From Zarea fungicola (lineage: Eukaryota > Ascomycota > Sordariomycetes > Hypocreales > Cordycipitaceae), in NCBI GenBank assembly GCA_900169235.1, contig FWCC01000403.1, forward strand, positions 1-64,000: a DNA stretch of 64,000 nucleotides. Direction: 5' to 3'. A program made the translations under genes and the position numbers. The notes under the pieces were generated by a model. That model was not told the origin of the DNA, did no database searches, and worked only from the letters and a program-made list of their open reading frames with translations. Below, in pieces: positions 10,583 to 23,300 of the stretch (its first letter is position 1; every line of letters begins with the position of its first letter).

Positions 10583-12780
10583 TTTGGCGGGGTTGATGGG
10601 TCAAACGAAAGTCGAAATCAAGAAACGAGTGAATGGGCCGTGAAAGAACGCAGACTTGACGAGAAGCATAGGAGGCTAGAGGTAGGAAACCCGAGACATT
10701 TATCGGGATTACTGAGTTCGATGAGTGAGCGCTACAACACAGAACCGCACGAGCTACCGAGGCGTACCCGGTGTGAATATGCAGGCCGGGCGCCACATCC
10801 AATGGCCTCTTTGCTAATAACCAGGCTGCGTCGTAAAATGACTTCAAGGCTTGCACATACGAGCGCTCCTGCAGGAAGCAGGAAATTAGCAGCAGCGAAA
10901 TAAGCCACATTAGCAAATGTGCAGCCAACCATGCCAGGCTCACAAACGACAATGAGCATGGTTACGCCAGTAATGTGCCTTCGGGGGCCGGCCATAACAT
11001 CCCGTTTGGGTAGTGACCGACTGCAGCTCACGCTACCCGTTCTCCATAACAAGAACAATACTCTGGGCGCGCGGGGTAAGCTGGGTCCAGCCCGTTTGGC
11101 AACAAGACAACAGATCCGCTCCGTCCCGATCGAGACCCTCAGCGAGACAAGTTCTGTGCCAGCGCTGGCTCCGTTGTTGAACACCCTTCAAAGGCAAGAG
11201 AAGCATCAAAGGGTAGAAGCTGAGCCATGCGAGCCTTAAGAAGGGAATTCCGGTCGTTCGCGGAAGGTTGGGCTCTCTTGAATGAACGGTGGCACAGGCG
11301 AATCCAAGTGGCTGAAGGAAATTTCTTCAAAACAGGTTGCCAGCCCCAACCAGTTAGGCAAATGTGCCAAGCCAGTAGGAATTACACCAGTAGGAGCACT
11401 CCCAGTCCCCTTGGATGGTACAATAGGGGCCACACACACCATTTCACATACGAATAGTTGTACACTTGCAGAGAGCGTGAGAGGGAACCTGGCGGCAAGG
11501 AGGACCAGCTTGCAGCAACTCATTTTAAATGAATCCTTCGACCCACTCTCCGCTCGCCACCCGCTACCTTTTCTTTCCTCATGTGCCCATCTCCTCTCAT
11601 GCTGTCGACAACAAGGCTCCTGTTGGGCCCACACCACCTGCGCTATCGACGCCACCAACTTGCACAAGCTGCAGGAGCAACTGGATTCAGCATACGTCGG
11701 TCCATTCTCAACCTGTTTTCCCTTGTGAGCAGTCAGACTTCAGAGCTGTTCTCGCTCTGGTGGCTTTTCTACGGAAAGTAGACAGTGAGCCGAGTACCAG
11801 AATAGGACAGATGGCGAGGTGGCTTTCGTTGATGGGCGCCATCGGGAACGGAGGAGCTTGTCTCGGCCGTGCCGGAGGAGGAGCGAATTTGTTCTCAGTG
11901 TCGTCCTAATCCACTTCTGAAATCAGGCATTATTTATTTATATGCACTGGCTATGTGGCCCCCACAGTTGAGAGTTTTGTCTGGATTAATTGCATAACTA
12001 CCCAAAATTATAGCCCAAAACGCACTGCCCTGACAAAGGTATATAATTGGCTGAATTATATACCTACCTATTTCGGAATAGCTACCCTTGCACCATTATG
12101 CCAAGTGAGAATTGGGAAGTTGTTTTTAAATCGAAAGGTACGCCCCATAGAGCTGCCTTGAGTACGGAGTGCAGCCCGATATACGGTAGAATCAATATCT
12201 GGCGGCTGTCCAATGTAGTACTGCAGGCAGATGGTCATATTTGGCGTACTTGCAACGATAATATGCAAGGAACGAAAAAGCCAAGACTCTAGCAATTAAA
12301 ATGAAATACTAAGACGCGGCGACGTAGCAGAAAAACAAGATAGTCCCTATTGTGTATGTCATTCGGCAGTTTTTCGGGGCAGCGGGTTCCTGTTTCTTGC
12401 ATGCACGAACCCCTCATAAAACTAAGAGCAGACCACCACCAGCTGCCTTGTAGCATCTATACTCAGTCAGTTATTGACTATATCCAATAGCAGATGAGGA
12501 ATAGTTAGGTACTTGACCCATTCTCAGCTTGATTTCCGGTGGCGTGCAACCCAGAGTGGTGAAGCCCGGGCAGGCTAACAGGATCAAGAACGCACAACAC
12601 CGTTGCGACGAGAACACAGATGCGGGGTAACGTCAGCAACATGTCGACTCGACTATATTATTCTGTCGTTCATGCATTCCATGTTGTCTGTGGCTTGAAA
12701 ACACCATGCGATGCGGAGCTGGGCCTCGGGAGCACATGGAAATATAGGCTCCCGCCCTTCCTGTGTATGCCTTTGAACGG
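10583..12780. other. Shared upstream region between divergent HsbA-like genes, no gene seen
   Basis: About 2.2 kb between the starts of the 9479 (minus) and 12914 (plus) genes. Reading frames of 100-150 codons exist on both strands but start at non-ATG codons or lack any domain, signal or splice support. It should contain both promoters; 11900-12300 is AT-rich. Confidence 0.45.
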
Positions 12781-12781
12781 A

Positions 12782-12789
12782 TATATAAA
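12782..12789 (+). promoter_or_regulatory. TATA box of the 12914 HsbA-like gene
   Basis: TATATAAA lies about 125 bp before the ATG. Between them is a pyrimidine/CA-rich leader (TTCTTCCCAGACACAAACAAG and onward), typical of strongly expressed fungal genes. The distance suits a transcription start near 12815-12830. Confidence 0.65.
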
Positions 12790-12913
12790 CCCTTGACCAT
12801 CTCTCGATGTTTCGAGTTATTCTTCCCAGACACAAACAAGAACAAAGTCCTCAATTCACTTCTACTATCAAACACCTACACACAAATCTCTTTACATCCT
12901 TGATTCCATCAAA

Positions 12914-13447
12914 ATGAAGTTCTCTGCTCAACTCCTCGTTGCTTTCCTCAGCACCGGTGCTTTGGCTAGCGTTGCTCCCCGAGCCCTCTCCGATTTCCAG
13001 ACAGCCTTGACCAACGTCCAGGCTAAGACGGATGCCCTTGATACCGCCGTCAACGCCTTTACTGGCGGTAGCACCACGCCTGTTCAGAATGCTGCCAATG
13101 ACCTGGTTAGCACCATCAACACCAGCAACACTGCGCTCACTCCCCAGCCTGTCCTGAGCTTGGCCGATACCCTCGTTCTCAACAGCCAGGTCACCTCCTT
13201 CAAGACCCACGCTCAGACACTTGTGACGGATCTCATCAACAAGCGTCCCGTCGTTATTAGCAGCAGTAACTGTGTTCTTGTTCGCACCAACGTCGCCACC
13301 ATCCAGACTGCCGCCACCACGCTCATCAACACCATCGTTTCCAAGGCCAATCCCGCCGCTGCTTCCATCGCTAACCAGCAAAAGGCTGACATTTTGGCCA
13401 TTCTTGCCAGCGGCGCCACTGCTTACAACACCACCAACTGCCCTTAA
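12914..13447 (+). CDS. HsbA-like secreted cell-wall/surface-binding protein
   Basis: Single exon, 177 residues. Signal peptide MKFSAQLLVAFLSTGALAS, then one helical HsbA-like domain covering nearly the whole mature protein: alternating Ala/Thr/Val helices, a VQNAANDLV segment like the VQDAANTLV of the 9479 paralogue, and Cys120/Cys176. It has no GPI tail, so it is probably secreted or loosely wall-bound. The family includes proteins that bind hydrophobic surfaces and recruit hydrolases, and immunogenic galactomannoproteins; which role applies here cannot be told. A clear TATA box and a CT-rich leader suggest high, possibly regulated expression. Codon choice is strongly C-ending, which also fits high expression. 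Confidence 0.88.
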   Translation: MKFSAQLLVAFLSTGALASVAPRALSDFQTALTNVQAKTDALDTAVNAFTGGSTTPVQNAANDLVSTINTSNTALTPQPVLSLADTLVLNSQVTSFKTHAQTLVTDLINKRPVVISSSNCVLVRTNVATIQTAATTLINTIVSKANPAAASIANQQKADILAILASGATAYNTTNCP

Positions 13448-13879
13448 GTTCGATATTCAGGGTCTTCTGGGTGTTCTCTCTACATTCCAGGATGTCGTCT
13501 CGCTTGCGAGCTAGTTTAGTCTAGTTTATGAGTCCAAGTTAAATACAAAAAAAAATTGCTTCTTTCAATGACTCCTGCTAAATGCCTCGTGTTTTCCAAT
13601 CTTCACTCATCTAAGCCTAGAGTCCGATTTACGAGTAGTTAATGATCCCCACAAACCGCAGCCAAGTGGCGTGAAAGTGGGTGCGAAATCTCATCAACAA
13701 ATCTGGGCAAGCCACACACTCAACCATTTTCTGAAGCTGTACTAAGTATTCATTGACGGCGGACAATGCGTTTTATCTATCTATGCAAGGCGGCGAAGAT
13801 CATTGATAACAGATGCCGTTAAACAGATTCCTAGCTGACCAACAAACTCTGCAAGCTAAAAAACGGAGACTAGTTCCCC
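13448..13879. other. 3' intergenic region between convergent HsbA-like genes
   Basis: About 430 bp between two facing 3' ends. An A-rich stretch (AATACAAAAAAAAATTG, about 13542-13558) could belong to the polyadenylation region of the plus-strand gene. No gene seen. Confidence 0.5.
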
Positions 13880-14374
13880 CTACTGACAAATTACAGCCCC
13901 GATGGCGCTGTTAAGCTTTGTCGTAGTTTGATTATTAGAAACCTCGATAATTACGCGGAACACTGGGTCGACTTTGCCCTCGTAAAATCCCATGAAACCG
14001 GCACCCCAGAAAACAGCAGCAGATGCGCTGGCTTTGATAGCTGCACAATTTGGGTCAGCTGCGATGCGGTCCTTCTGTGCGATGAAGGTATTGGTTGCGT
14101 TGTCATATTGCGCGATTAGCTTGTTTCGGAAAGGAGCTATCGAAAGGGCGGAGTCCTCCTGGCTGAGTTGTGGCTGCGACCCGATAACAGAAGATAGTGC
14201 TTTGAAATTGTTGGCAATAGCTTGAAATTGAGCCGCTGGACCAGTGAGAGCAAAGTTCAAATTGACGAAGTCTCCCGTGAGACTGTTGAAGCTGTTTTGG
14301 AACGCAGCGAGATCACGGCTCTCCAAGCTTGCGGTGGCGCCAAGGGCCAGGGCCGCGAGCTGAAGAAATTTCAT
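13880..14374 (-). CDS. Short HsbA-like secreted protein
   Basis: Single exon, 164 residues from the ATG at 14372-14374; that start places the signal peptide (MKFLQLAALALGATAS) at the N-terminus. The mature part is a helical HsbA-like domain with GPAAQFQAIANNFKAL and a QLSQEDSAL motif that echoes PLSQEDVFA of the 9479 paralogue. Cys110/Cys163 match the conserved Cys pair. It lacks a Thr-rich tail and GPI signal. A TTAAAAAGG element near 14494-14502 could be its TATA box. It is the most diverged of the three (more Asn/Phe, less Thr). Function is inferred only from the family. Confidence 0.82.
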   Translation of the reverse strand: MKFLQLAALALGATASLESRDLAAFQNSFNSLTGDFVNLNFALTGPAAQFQAIANNFKALSSVIGSQPQLSQEDSALSIAPFRNKLIAQYDNATNTFIAQKDRIAADPNCAAIKASASAAVFWGAGFMGFYEGKVDPVFRVIIEVSNNQTTTKLNSAIGAVICQ

Positions 14375-17300
14375 TTTGAATTGAGGTGGGAGTAGGAATA
14401 GATTGATTGCCAAGAGGAACTTGGAATGAGGATCTTGAGAGAGAATGGGCTGGGATTTGCGTGAATCTAGCTTCAATTCGAGGACACCTCGTCCTTTTTA
14501 ACGCACAATTCTGCTTGCTAGGACTCACATGTTACCGAGGAATGAAGTGAATTTTTTTCCGTTCCAGTTGTTTTGACCTATTATCGACTACGTTCTGCAT
14601 ATTGGAGAGAACCAGGATGGCGTTGACGCTGCATGTTGAAGTGAGGGGTTGAAGGATTCAGTTGCATACTCGCGCCTTAGTGTCGGGCAAAGGTCGCGGC
14701 ACAATTTACTACGAGGCGTTAAGCTACTCGCATGAAGCCCAGACGAAATCTACGTGTCTTTCGCTTTTCCTCTACTCTTTTACTCTTTTACTTTTTACAA
14801 AAAACGTCATCTCGACTTGGTATCAGTCTCGTCCAGTCTCTCACGCCGATCTTGCCATTGGAGGGCTAGTACTAAATCGCTCCCGATGATCATGGTTCAC
14901 AGTGTCAGATGGGTGAACGGGGATGGCGCGCGGAGAGGCGGCCCCCAGGTCTTGCAATGATACCCCGCAAACGCCATGGCGCCTTTCTTTAAACCACGCA
15001 AACCACCAAGCCCTCTTTTATCGTTTTTAAGGCTACCACTGCTGGGTCTTACTCGTACGAAACTAGTGTAGTTGTGGCTTGCCTGTTGTGCTGCAGAGCG
15101 AGTGAAGCTGCACTCGGCCAACGTGGCTGAGCCTGGCAACTAACACTGGTTGAACCCGGCGGCCATTCAAAGCCGTCCAGATGGGGTAGTAACGTAGCTT
15201 GGAGAGTTTTTTTTTTGTCACCGCAGACGGCTTGTTTGTTGAACATTGCAGTTGGAACTGCCTGCCCCCCGCCGTGTTGCAGAGCCCATTCTCAGGAACC
15301 CGGGAGCACTGAACGGCAGCTTTCACACGACTTCTTGTTTTATCTTCCAAGAATTAAAGAACTTCAAGCGGAATTCACTTTTTATTTATTACCAGTGTAA
15401 TTAGTAGAGTATACATTGCCATAGCCATTAATGTGCCGCCTTTCTGCAAAGCTCTTCCTCTTCAGGCAATTAACACACGACCATGACTGGTAGCCGCTCA
15501 AGATGCCAACACTTCAGCTCCCGTTTACGCGTATGTGCACAGGCTACAAAGCCATCACATGCTGCCGAGGAACAGACATTGCTAAGCTAGAAAATACGAC
15601 CATTTACCGCTGATGGTGTGTACTCATATATGCACAGACGCCACTCTATGGTAAAAGTCACCTACGTCAGTGGTTGACGTCGTGACAGTCCAACCTGTTG
15701 CATTAGCTTTCCATGCAAGGACATTCCAGACCTCAAAGCCTCTGCAATTAAATGAATATAATTAAATTCTTGCATATCGTGCAATCCATGTAATGCTGGT
15801 CAGGAAGGGACTTCAAGTTGTCCACCTGGCCATCCTACCATGATGGGGGCATCGTTGGGCCTCAAGCGGGGGGTTTCGCGGGGGAACCAGGAGCAGCCCG
15901 CATCCTTCGACGCCACTCGACCCTCCTCATGTCCATTTATTACATTTTACTAAACATGTACCCTAGTCCGGCCTCGTCTCTGCGGTTCCCGCTGTGACAG
16001 ACTCTCACCATGCATGAGAAAACAAGGCTCTGGGTGTCCACAGAGCTGGACGTGGGGGGGGAGGGCCACCAGGACCCATCCTGCATCGTTGACTGTTCAT
16101 TCTGGAGTCCTGTAGCCTAATGCTAGAGTAGTTCAAGGATGGTTCGACCTCATTCCGTTGCCCACCGGGCCACCGCTTGAGGTGTAATTTTAAATGACAA
16201 TATTGCTACAAAATATGGGCCAGTGTCATTCTCTCCTGCACGTCGGACAACTTCCTTCTTTCAGACTCAACTGCAGCGCGACCTGAGCTCTGCCACACTA
16301 GCTAGTGCGTATGACTACATCAGTTTCTTGATCCTTCGTCAAATATCCAATTCTCTCGCTGCTGTCTTCCACATGTGGCGCGACTGAGAGCTCCTCCGTC
16401 AAGATGGCGAACGTACTTCGTAGCTCGAGTCTCCCAAGTACTGTTTAGCTGGGCCACAGGCCCACAGTTGGAGCCTTGTGCAATATCCAACTGTCTATTA
16501 CCGCTTGGCTTTTACCCGTATTTTCGCTGTTGTTCCATTCGCCTCTCTAGTCACTTCAATCCTCGAGTGGCTGCTGCTTTCATGTTGTTCAGGTGTAGAG
16601 TGCAGATCAACGGCTCAAACCGACATCAGGCCCTGATCTGCGAGCGGCTTCCAGATATACGTCAAAGATTCTTCCCTAATTCATAATCCATGGTATTATT
16701 TATCCATTACTTGTAGTTAGCCCACTTCATATACACCTTGCCGTAGATCGATGGCTGTACTTGTCAATCGGCACAGCTACATTGCCCAACACACAACAGA
16801 GACTACCCATGGCTATAGGGAAAGTCAGGAGACTGGCCAACGTGATTTCAATGTATTTATTTCTGAAAATAAAATCCCAAGTCGATGGATTTAATCTTGA
16901 AAATCCGCAGATTGCAGTCTCTCCCCGCGTCCCGGTTCATAGGGGGGTGAGGTTGCAGGCGTTTGTTATCTATTGGTAATGCAGATCGGCGCCTGATAAA
17001 TGCGCGCGCCAGTTCAGCAATGCAGTAGCGTAGCAATTTGATGCTGGAAATGTTTTTGGATCATTCAAGTTTATTGCATAGCCTCGCCGCTCACCACAAC
17101 TCTGATGGGACGGGAAGTCCTCGTACATAGCTGGGGACCAGGAAATGAGATCATATAGGCGGCATGGGGAACGTAATTTGTTGAGTTTCCATCGCCACTG
17201 CATCAACTTCTTTATCCTGATGCTTTACAGGTAAATGAGAGAAATCAAATCCATGTCAAGGACTGAACCACTGCACTACGTCAACGAGGTATAGCACATG

Positions 17301-17509
17301 AGCCCAAGGCGTCAGATAGCCACCTCGATTTAGTTTTCGGTCGGGGGGAAATGGAAGAAAGAAAACGTGGGCGACAGTTGTATCCCGCTGAATCTTTTTT
17401 AAAATGCCCTCTTGCTAACAGTTTACTCTATTTGGAGGTCTCAATGCTGTGATATGCCGCCATGGGGTCTGCAATACTGCTCCAGAGTGTCTTGCCGTCT
17501 TGTGGTGTC
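14375..17509. other. Gene-poor region, nothing recognised
   Basis: About 3.1 kb. The left edge holds the promoter of the 13880 gene and a pyrimidine tract (about 14755-14800). Reading frames are short and without domains. No transposon ends, tRNA or obvious repeats seen. Confidence 0.45.
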
Positions 17510-17740
17510 TTACTGCCCACACCACGCAGGAAACCGGACCAAAAGAAACAAGTCAGGCTCATCTGGTTTGTAAATATGTTTGCATGCCGAAGATGCGATC
17601 ATGTCATATTTTCTGCACTCCAACTTGTCTAGGGTAGTGAGAAGCTGGGCTTGCAGCGTCTTGAACTTGAAGGGCGTGACAAGTTGAGCGCTTGCGGACG
17701 AGGCAAGAGCCAAGATTACCAACTGAGCTAGATTCTTCAT
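17510..17740 (-). CDS. Small secreted cysteine-containing peptide, or remnant
   Basis: A 76-residue frame begins with a textbook signal peptide (MKNLAQLVILALASSASAQ) and an ATG at 17738-17740. The short mature part has four cysteines (LECRK, SSACKHI, and one near the end), but the sequence after about residue 42 looks random. It could be a small effector-like peptide, the 5' exon of a longer gene, or the surviving 5' end of a decayed HsbA-like gene: the MKxL...ALA start resembles the 13880 protein. I do not recognise a family. Confidence 0.3.
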   Translation of the reverse strand: MKNLAQLVILALASSASAQLVTPFKFKTLQAQLLTTLDKLECRKYDMIASSACKHIYKPDEPDLFLLVRFPAWCGQ

Positions 17741-18648
17741 TCTAGCTACAAATGGATGAATGAAAAGTTCCAGTGCTTTGTTATGAATGATCTAGAGAAG
17801 TCTCTTTGTTGAACGGAGCACCGTCGAAGGGTGGCCGCTGACGCATCACATTACGAAAACGGCAACCGATCCGATGCATTTATTAATCGCACAGAAACAC
17901 GGCAACGTCTTGATTTTTACAGTAGATTCTTCTTCCATAAATTCCAATTCATAAAAAAACAGCAAAATTACGCATGCTAAATTGCTACGCAGCACAGTCC
18001 GTCGCTGTCGGCTATGCAGTGTATCAGTACCCTGCTCCTTAATATGCTTGGATCTCGTCTTGTTTTAGAGTCCAATTCCTCCAAATTCTCATTCTGGGGC
18101 ATGTACAATAACTTGCCTCAAATGTCCTCAAATTTTTATGCTTATTTGCGCGCTTCTATCCGAAACCTTATATGGCTCGAGATCCGCTGAAATGGGGCCG
18201 ACTGGTCTTCATCGCCTTGAGTCGTGCATCGCGGGAGTGGCTTAAACTTTCAGCAATTTCCCTAGACTAAATAAATTACGGGCGCATATTAGCTCCAATA
18301 TAAAAGGCAACATCGCTGAATATATAGATTGCCTCTTTGGGATCCTCTCCTCATTAATTCTCGCTCCAACCGCCACTGAACTTGATGGCAGAGATTGACG
18401 AGGTGGAGTAACGGGCCAGGCCTGGCGCAATACGTGCATGTCTTTCATTACTCCTACGTAGTTGAAATCTTTAAACTTATGACAGTGAGAGATGCATGAT
18501 GGATGTGACATAAGCTCATTAGGCTGTGTATTTCTACCATCTATTTGCCCTGAAGTACAAAAGAAAACCTTGAAACAAAAAATGACGCTTTCAATCTGGA
18601 TGCGAGAAAACACAAATATAATAAAAATCAACGACTGGCTTTTCTGAC
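17741..18648. other. Intergenic region, no gene seen
   Basis: About 0.9 kb, AT-rich, between the small-peptide frame and the 3' end of the OST-alpha-like gene. Nothing recognised. Confidence 0.5.
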
Positions 18649-20303
18649 CTATCGGCGGTTCTGACGCTGCTGGTTCATGGGGTATGACTCATGGTACTCG
18701 TTGTACGAGTTGCCGCGTGTGCGGTCATAGCCGCGACCACTCTGCTGAGGTCCGTTGCCGTGGTTGTTGCGGCCGGGGCCAAACTGGTTGAAGGCCTCAC
18801 GGGCGAAACCAGCCGGGCCGCGAGCGTTGGCAAACGCGCTGGCCCGAGACTGGCCGCCGCCGCCATTGTAGTTGTTGTTGGGACGGTACTGGTTGTTGTT
18901 GGGGGGCTGCTGGTAGCCGGGGCCGGAGGCGTAGGTGTTGTCGCTGCGGCCGTTCATCTTGGAGGCCGAGTAGTCGCGGGCGGCGACGGAGAAGGCGGCA
19001 AAGGTGGCCTTGATGACGTCAAAGGGGTTGATCATGTCGATGAAGGCACGGATGCCGAAGAGGCCACCCTGGTAGGAGCTGGGTGCGTACTCGTGGTGCT
19101 CGCCACGCTCGGCACGGCGGTCGACGAGGTTCTTGAGCTTGTACGGGCCGACAGGGTAGGCCCAGAAGACAATGAATGAGATGGGCACCATCTCCAGGCA
19201 GCTGAGCAGCGAGGGAATGCCGTAGTGTAGATCGGCGTAGGTGAGGGTGTCGGTCTCCTTGAGAACATGGACACTCTGGAGGATCCAGAATAGGAGGCTC
19301 TGAATGAAACCGAGACCGACAACGAGCTTAATGGCAACGAGCTTGTGGATGGGCTTCAGGTTGGGCATGTGCTTCTTGAGCTGGATGGCAACAAGGAAAA
19401 CAGAGGTAATGCCCAAACCGGACGAGATGAAGATGACAATGTTGAGCCAGAGTCTGGCAAAGTTGGTCTTGCTCTCATACTGGCAGTAGACGTTGGCGAC
19501 CTGGGTGACGATGGTGGCAATGAGGACACCAAACGAGATGAGAGGGTACTGGAAGATGGCAAAGCATCGTTGCTACAGTTTGTTAGTTTTTGAATGGGGA
19601 ATCGTGGAAATCGATGCGCCTGTCACTAACCGAGAACCACTTGACACCATCCTGGACGACACCACCTTCGGCCTTTTTGTCCTCAATTTCAATCTGGGCA
19701 AAGAAACCACCGCGACCCTCGTCATGGGGGGAAATGTATTCGCAAAGAAGCATAAAGTATGAGGCGAGACATAGCGCTTGGAGCAGCTCGAGAACGGGGT
19801 CGAGGTAGACATCAGCCTGCGGGAAGCAGACGATGAGGAGGTTGACGATGGAGTACAAGGGCACCAGCGCTATAACTCGCATAACCCTGTGTAGAGTGAG
19901 ACAGTCAGCAAAAAGTGAACCAGAGCATCGGGCGCGCTAGGCTACCCGGGCGGCGTTGGGAGCGTGCCACACAGCGGAAGCCGTAACGGGAAGGCGTTGG
20001 AGCTGCAAGGGATTCGCTTACTTCACCTGCTGACGAGGTACCGACAAGTGAGTAGCATGTCGCGCAATTTGAGTGAAACTGATAAGGCAGGCCAGCGCTG
20101 CACAAGCACCGGAGAGGATGCGGTTGAATTGCTGAAATGTGAGACCGGCGACAAAGGTCTTGTTGGGAACTAGATTCGTTTTTGCCATGTTCAGCGCATG
20201 CTTTTCATATTATTGTTTTTTGAGTGCGTAGTGTAGCCTTACCGGCATTAAGGTTATGCACGGGGCATGAGTCGCCGTCGTCGTCGCCAAGGCCGAACAC
20301 CAT
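18649..20303 (-). CDS. OST-alpha/TMEM184 (DUF300) seven-TM membrane protein
   Basis: Multi-pass membrane protein of the organic solute transporter alpha / TMEM184 family; in fungi its substrate and location are not settled. Four exons: 20243-20303, 20022-20169, 19631-19886, 18649-19572; 462 residues. Start MVFGLGDDDGD, then TM segments including ILSGACAALACLISFTQIA and VIALVPLYSIVNLLIV. The loop FFAQIEIEDKKAEGGVVQDG and ISFIVFWAYPVGPYKL are family-typical. The cytoplasmic C-terminal tail of about 130 residues is disordered, rich in Asn, Gln, Gly and Arg (NNNQYRPNNNYNGGGGQSR). All junctions are GT-AG and restore the family frame. A C-terminal low-complexity tail is common in fungal members. 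Confidence 0.9.
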
Positions 20304-23300
20304 TGTGAAGTAGTTTTGTGCTGTGAAAGACTCGGCTTGGGTATAAACAGGTTAGGAAAATCGAAAGGCTAAAGTGTTGAAATGAAAGCTGTGTTGTATT
20401 TGTCGAATTAAAACAATATGATCAAAATGAGAAAGGGCATTGCACTGTCGAGCTCGCAGCGAGGCTCTCCGTCTTATAACTTCTAATTGCCTACGGTGAA
20501 CCCGTCCCAAAGGGGTAACCACGATGCTCAGACAGAGACAGAGACTCACGTACCCTCCCGCACCAGACCGTCTACCATAGCCACGCCAACCCTGCATCTC
20601 GACGTCAGCCAGGGTGGTCGCGGGTCCCACTTGTGAGATTTGGGCGCCACTTCCTCGCCAATTGCGGCCGTGTTAGACAGTCATTCTGCGATGGCTATGG
20701 ATGGGCTGCATTTGGCAGATTTCGTGTTAGACGACCTTGGCTGGTCCGCTGTCGCAGCCTAGTGCCTTGCAGCACCACGTTGTTGGGCTTCTATTGAAAG
20801 GCTCGATGCCGATATCCCGAGCTAGGCTGCGAGGTCATTTACAAACTCAGCCATTTTCTTTTTTAGCTCAAAAGAAGATTTCGCAGCACGAAAGGCGGGT
20901 GGGCAGATACCTGCAAGCTCTGTGACTAGTACAGTGTCACATCCAGCATACAAGGCTAGGGCCAGAGAAAACCCTGAAGGATTGCGCAAGCCTTTTTGAA
21001 TCCCGTTCCAACTGCGCCCAAGCGAACCCCCACCTGCCAGAGGGATCCACGCAAATCTTGCGATCCAAAGGGCATCTCCAGACTTTACCTGTTCCTGCTA
21101 CGCGCCATGACATGTAGCGTTTCTGCCCGGGCCATCGGGGGCTGTGCTCTGCAGCTATTCTACTTTTTGCGGGATTTGCTGTAATGCTTTTGAAAGTAGT
21201 CCTCCTGAACATACGCGTCCTCTCTACCGTAGCGCGGGAACATGCATCGAAAACGCTGGACCCCTGTCTTGTTTTTTCTTTACATCAGGCTCTGTATTAA
21301 TGAGCCTTCCCTAGCCTTCATTTGCACATTTACTAGCCAATAGTATAGAGTATGTAGCCTTGCGGCGGACATCGCCGTCCAACCGCCTAGCCAAGAGTCA
21401 TGCCGCGGCCATCGCGGCGCCACAAAACACGGAGACGTCCAGCTGCCAGTCAAAGGGCCAGCCACGAGACACGAAGGCTTGAAATTTATATTATACAATA
21501 TTTTGATAGACGAAGTTGAAAACTTTTTCACATTTCACATTTCTCAAAGATTCAACATTCGTTTATTGTCTCAAACTGCACAGCCCTGCGGCACGGCGGG
21601 AGCCGGGTATGACTTCAGTGCTGGCGTGGCAGGGCTTCTGAATCCCGTTCCGACTTTTTGCCAACCCCGGTTTGCTCTCATATTGAGCTCGCGCTCGGGG
21701 TTGCCTCCTGCAAGGCTCCAGAAGTTATTGTGGCGCAAGAAGCTACTAAAGTTAGGTTACGTATTGCAAAGGAGTGTATCCAAGTTCACGCCAAGGCACA
21801 TTTGATTGTTGGCCGAGATTATCGCTGGCTTGCATTCTGGAGAAACGCGCTCGTAGCCTTCCGGCGACCCAAAGTGGAAGAGCGATCGAGAAGGGCAAGC
21901 CGAGATCGTCACTACCAACAGCCCTGCAACCTTGCTGACTTAAGAATGAATGCCATCCCAAATAAGGCTATGCATACAGCTTTCACTGATGGTATTTTTC
22001 ACTGTAACTTATGTGTTCTTGGACATCATACCGTCAGTTCTATGTTGCCACGCCTGTTCATTAGCTGTGTTGTTTTATGCTCTCAGCTAGTAGTGGAGGC
22101 CCTGCCTCAGTCTTAAGGTCAACAGGATATTTAGTGCATTTAGGGGCCGCCAGCTGGAGAGAAATTGAATTTCAGGCTGGCCACTGAGTATAAAGTGCAA
22201 AAAACGGGCGAGGCAAGTGGCTGGTTGAATGAATAGACTGCAACGCCAACGGCAGGCTATTGAAACTCTCCGACCGAGTGCGAGGGCGCCAAGCGATGCC
22301 AGCCGAGACCGACGCCAGAACCTTTTGCCAAGGCCATTGTTTAGTTTAGTTACCACCCGAACATTTCCAGTACGGCCCACGTACTTGCATGAAATCGGAC
22401 AGTGCCAAGAAACCAATAAGATGTACCCCCTGTGCCTGTTTAGTTTGTTTACTTTGCTACGACCTGATCGGCGTGCCGAGATTCCGCATTGGCATTGTCT
22501 GGCGCAACCTGCCAATCTCGGTGCTTACCACGCTGGGAGCAAACGTATTGGTGCAGGTCTTACCCAGGCCGTTGTCGCTGCCGCAGTAACATCAGCATGC
22601 CGTCATTTTCATGGTGGAATTCCAAAAAGGGCAATTGGTGTCATGTAAGATCCATAACCGAGCTGGGTAGATTATCTAGATAAAAAGATTCCGCGTTCTA
22701 GTAGCGTTAACTGCACCACTGCACCGCGTCGTAAGAAACAGGAAGAGCTGTAAAGTCACCTGCGTCATTTGTAGGCTCATACCATGTCCGAGCAGTTGGA
22801 TTCGCGGCAGATGTTTCCATGTTGCATCCACCTGAGCAAGGTCTGTTCGTCTCACCTATCCATACTTCTTCCGCTACCCTGTTGTGATTATTATTCGGCA
22901 GTCAGCCGCTTAAAGGCGCAGCTGACTCTGCCAACAAAAAAAATTGGAAAGAAGAACTGCCGGTCATCAATCATTCTCGAATGCAAGATGTTTAACTACC
23001 GCTTGTCAGAACGTGGTTCCATTGCTGATGGGTATTTTGAGAGATGCGGACAATTAGCAAAAAGGATTCAACCACGACCAACAGAAAGCAAACCTTCCTA
23101 CAATGACTTTTTGTTCCTGCGCCACTCTTTGATGTATTGATGGGTTTAATTTCTTGATTTTCCCCCAGTCTTTCTGCATTCGCCCTTTCATTAGAATATG
23201 CTCGTGGCCATTGTCTGCCAGTGCTGCTCCATGATAGGATAAATCACCAACGACTTCTACATCGAGACCAAAATACCGTTAAAATAACTGGGCCACGTCT

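Noticed and set aside
10732..11184. A 150-codon minus-strand frame between HsbA-like genes
   Set aside because: It begins at GTG and has no homology features. The hydrophobic stretch inside is not arranged like a real membrane protein.
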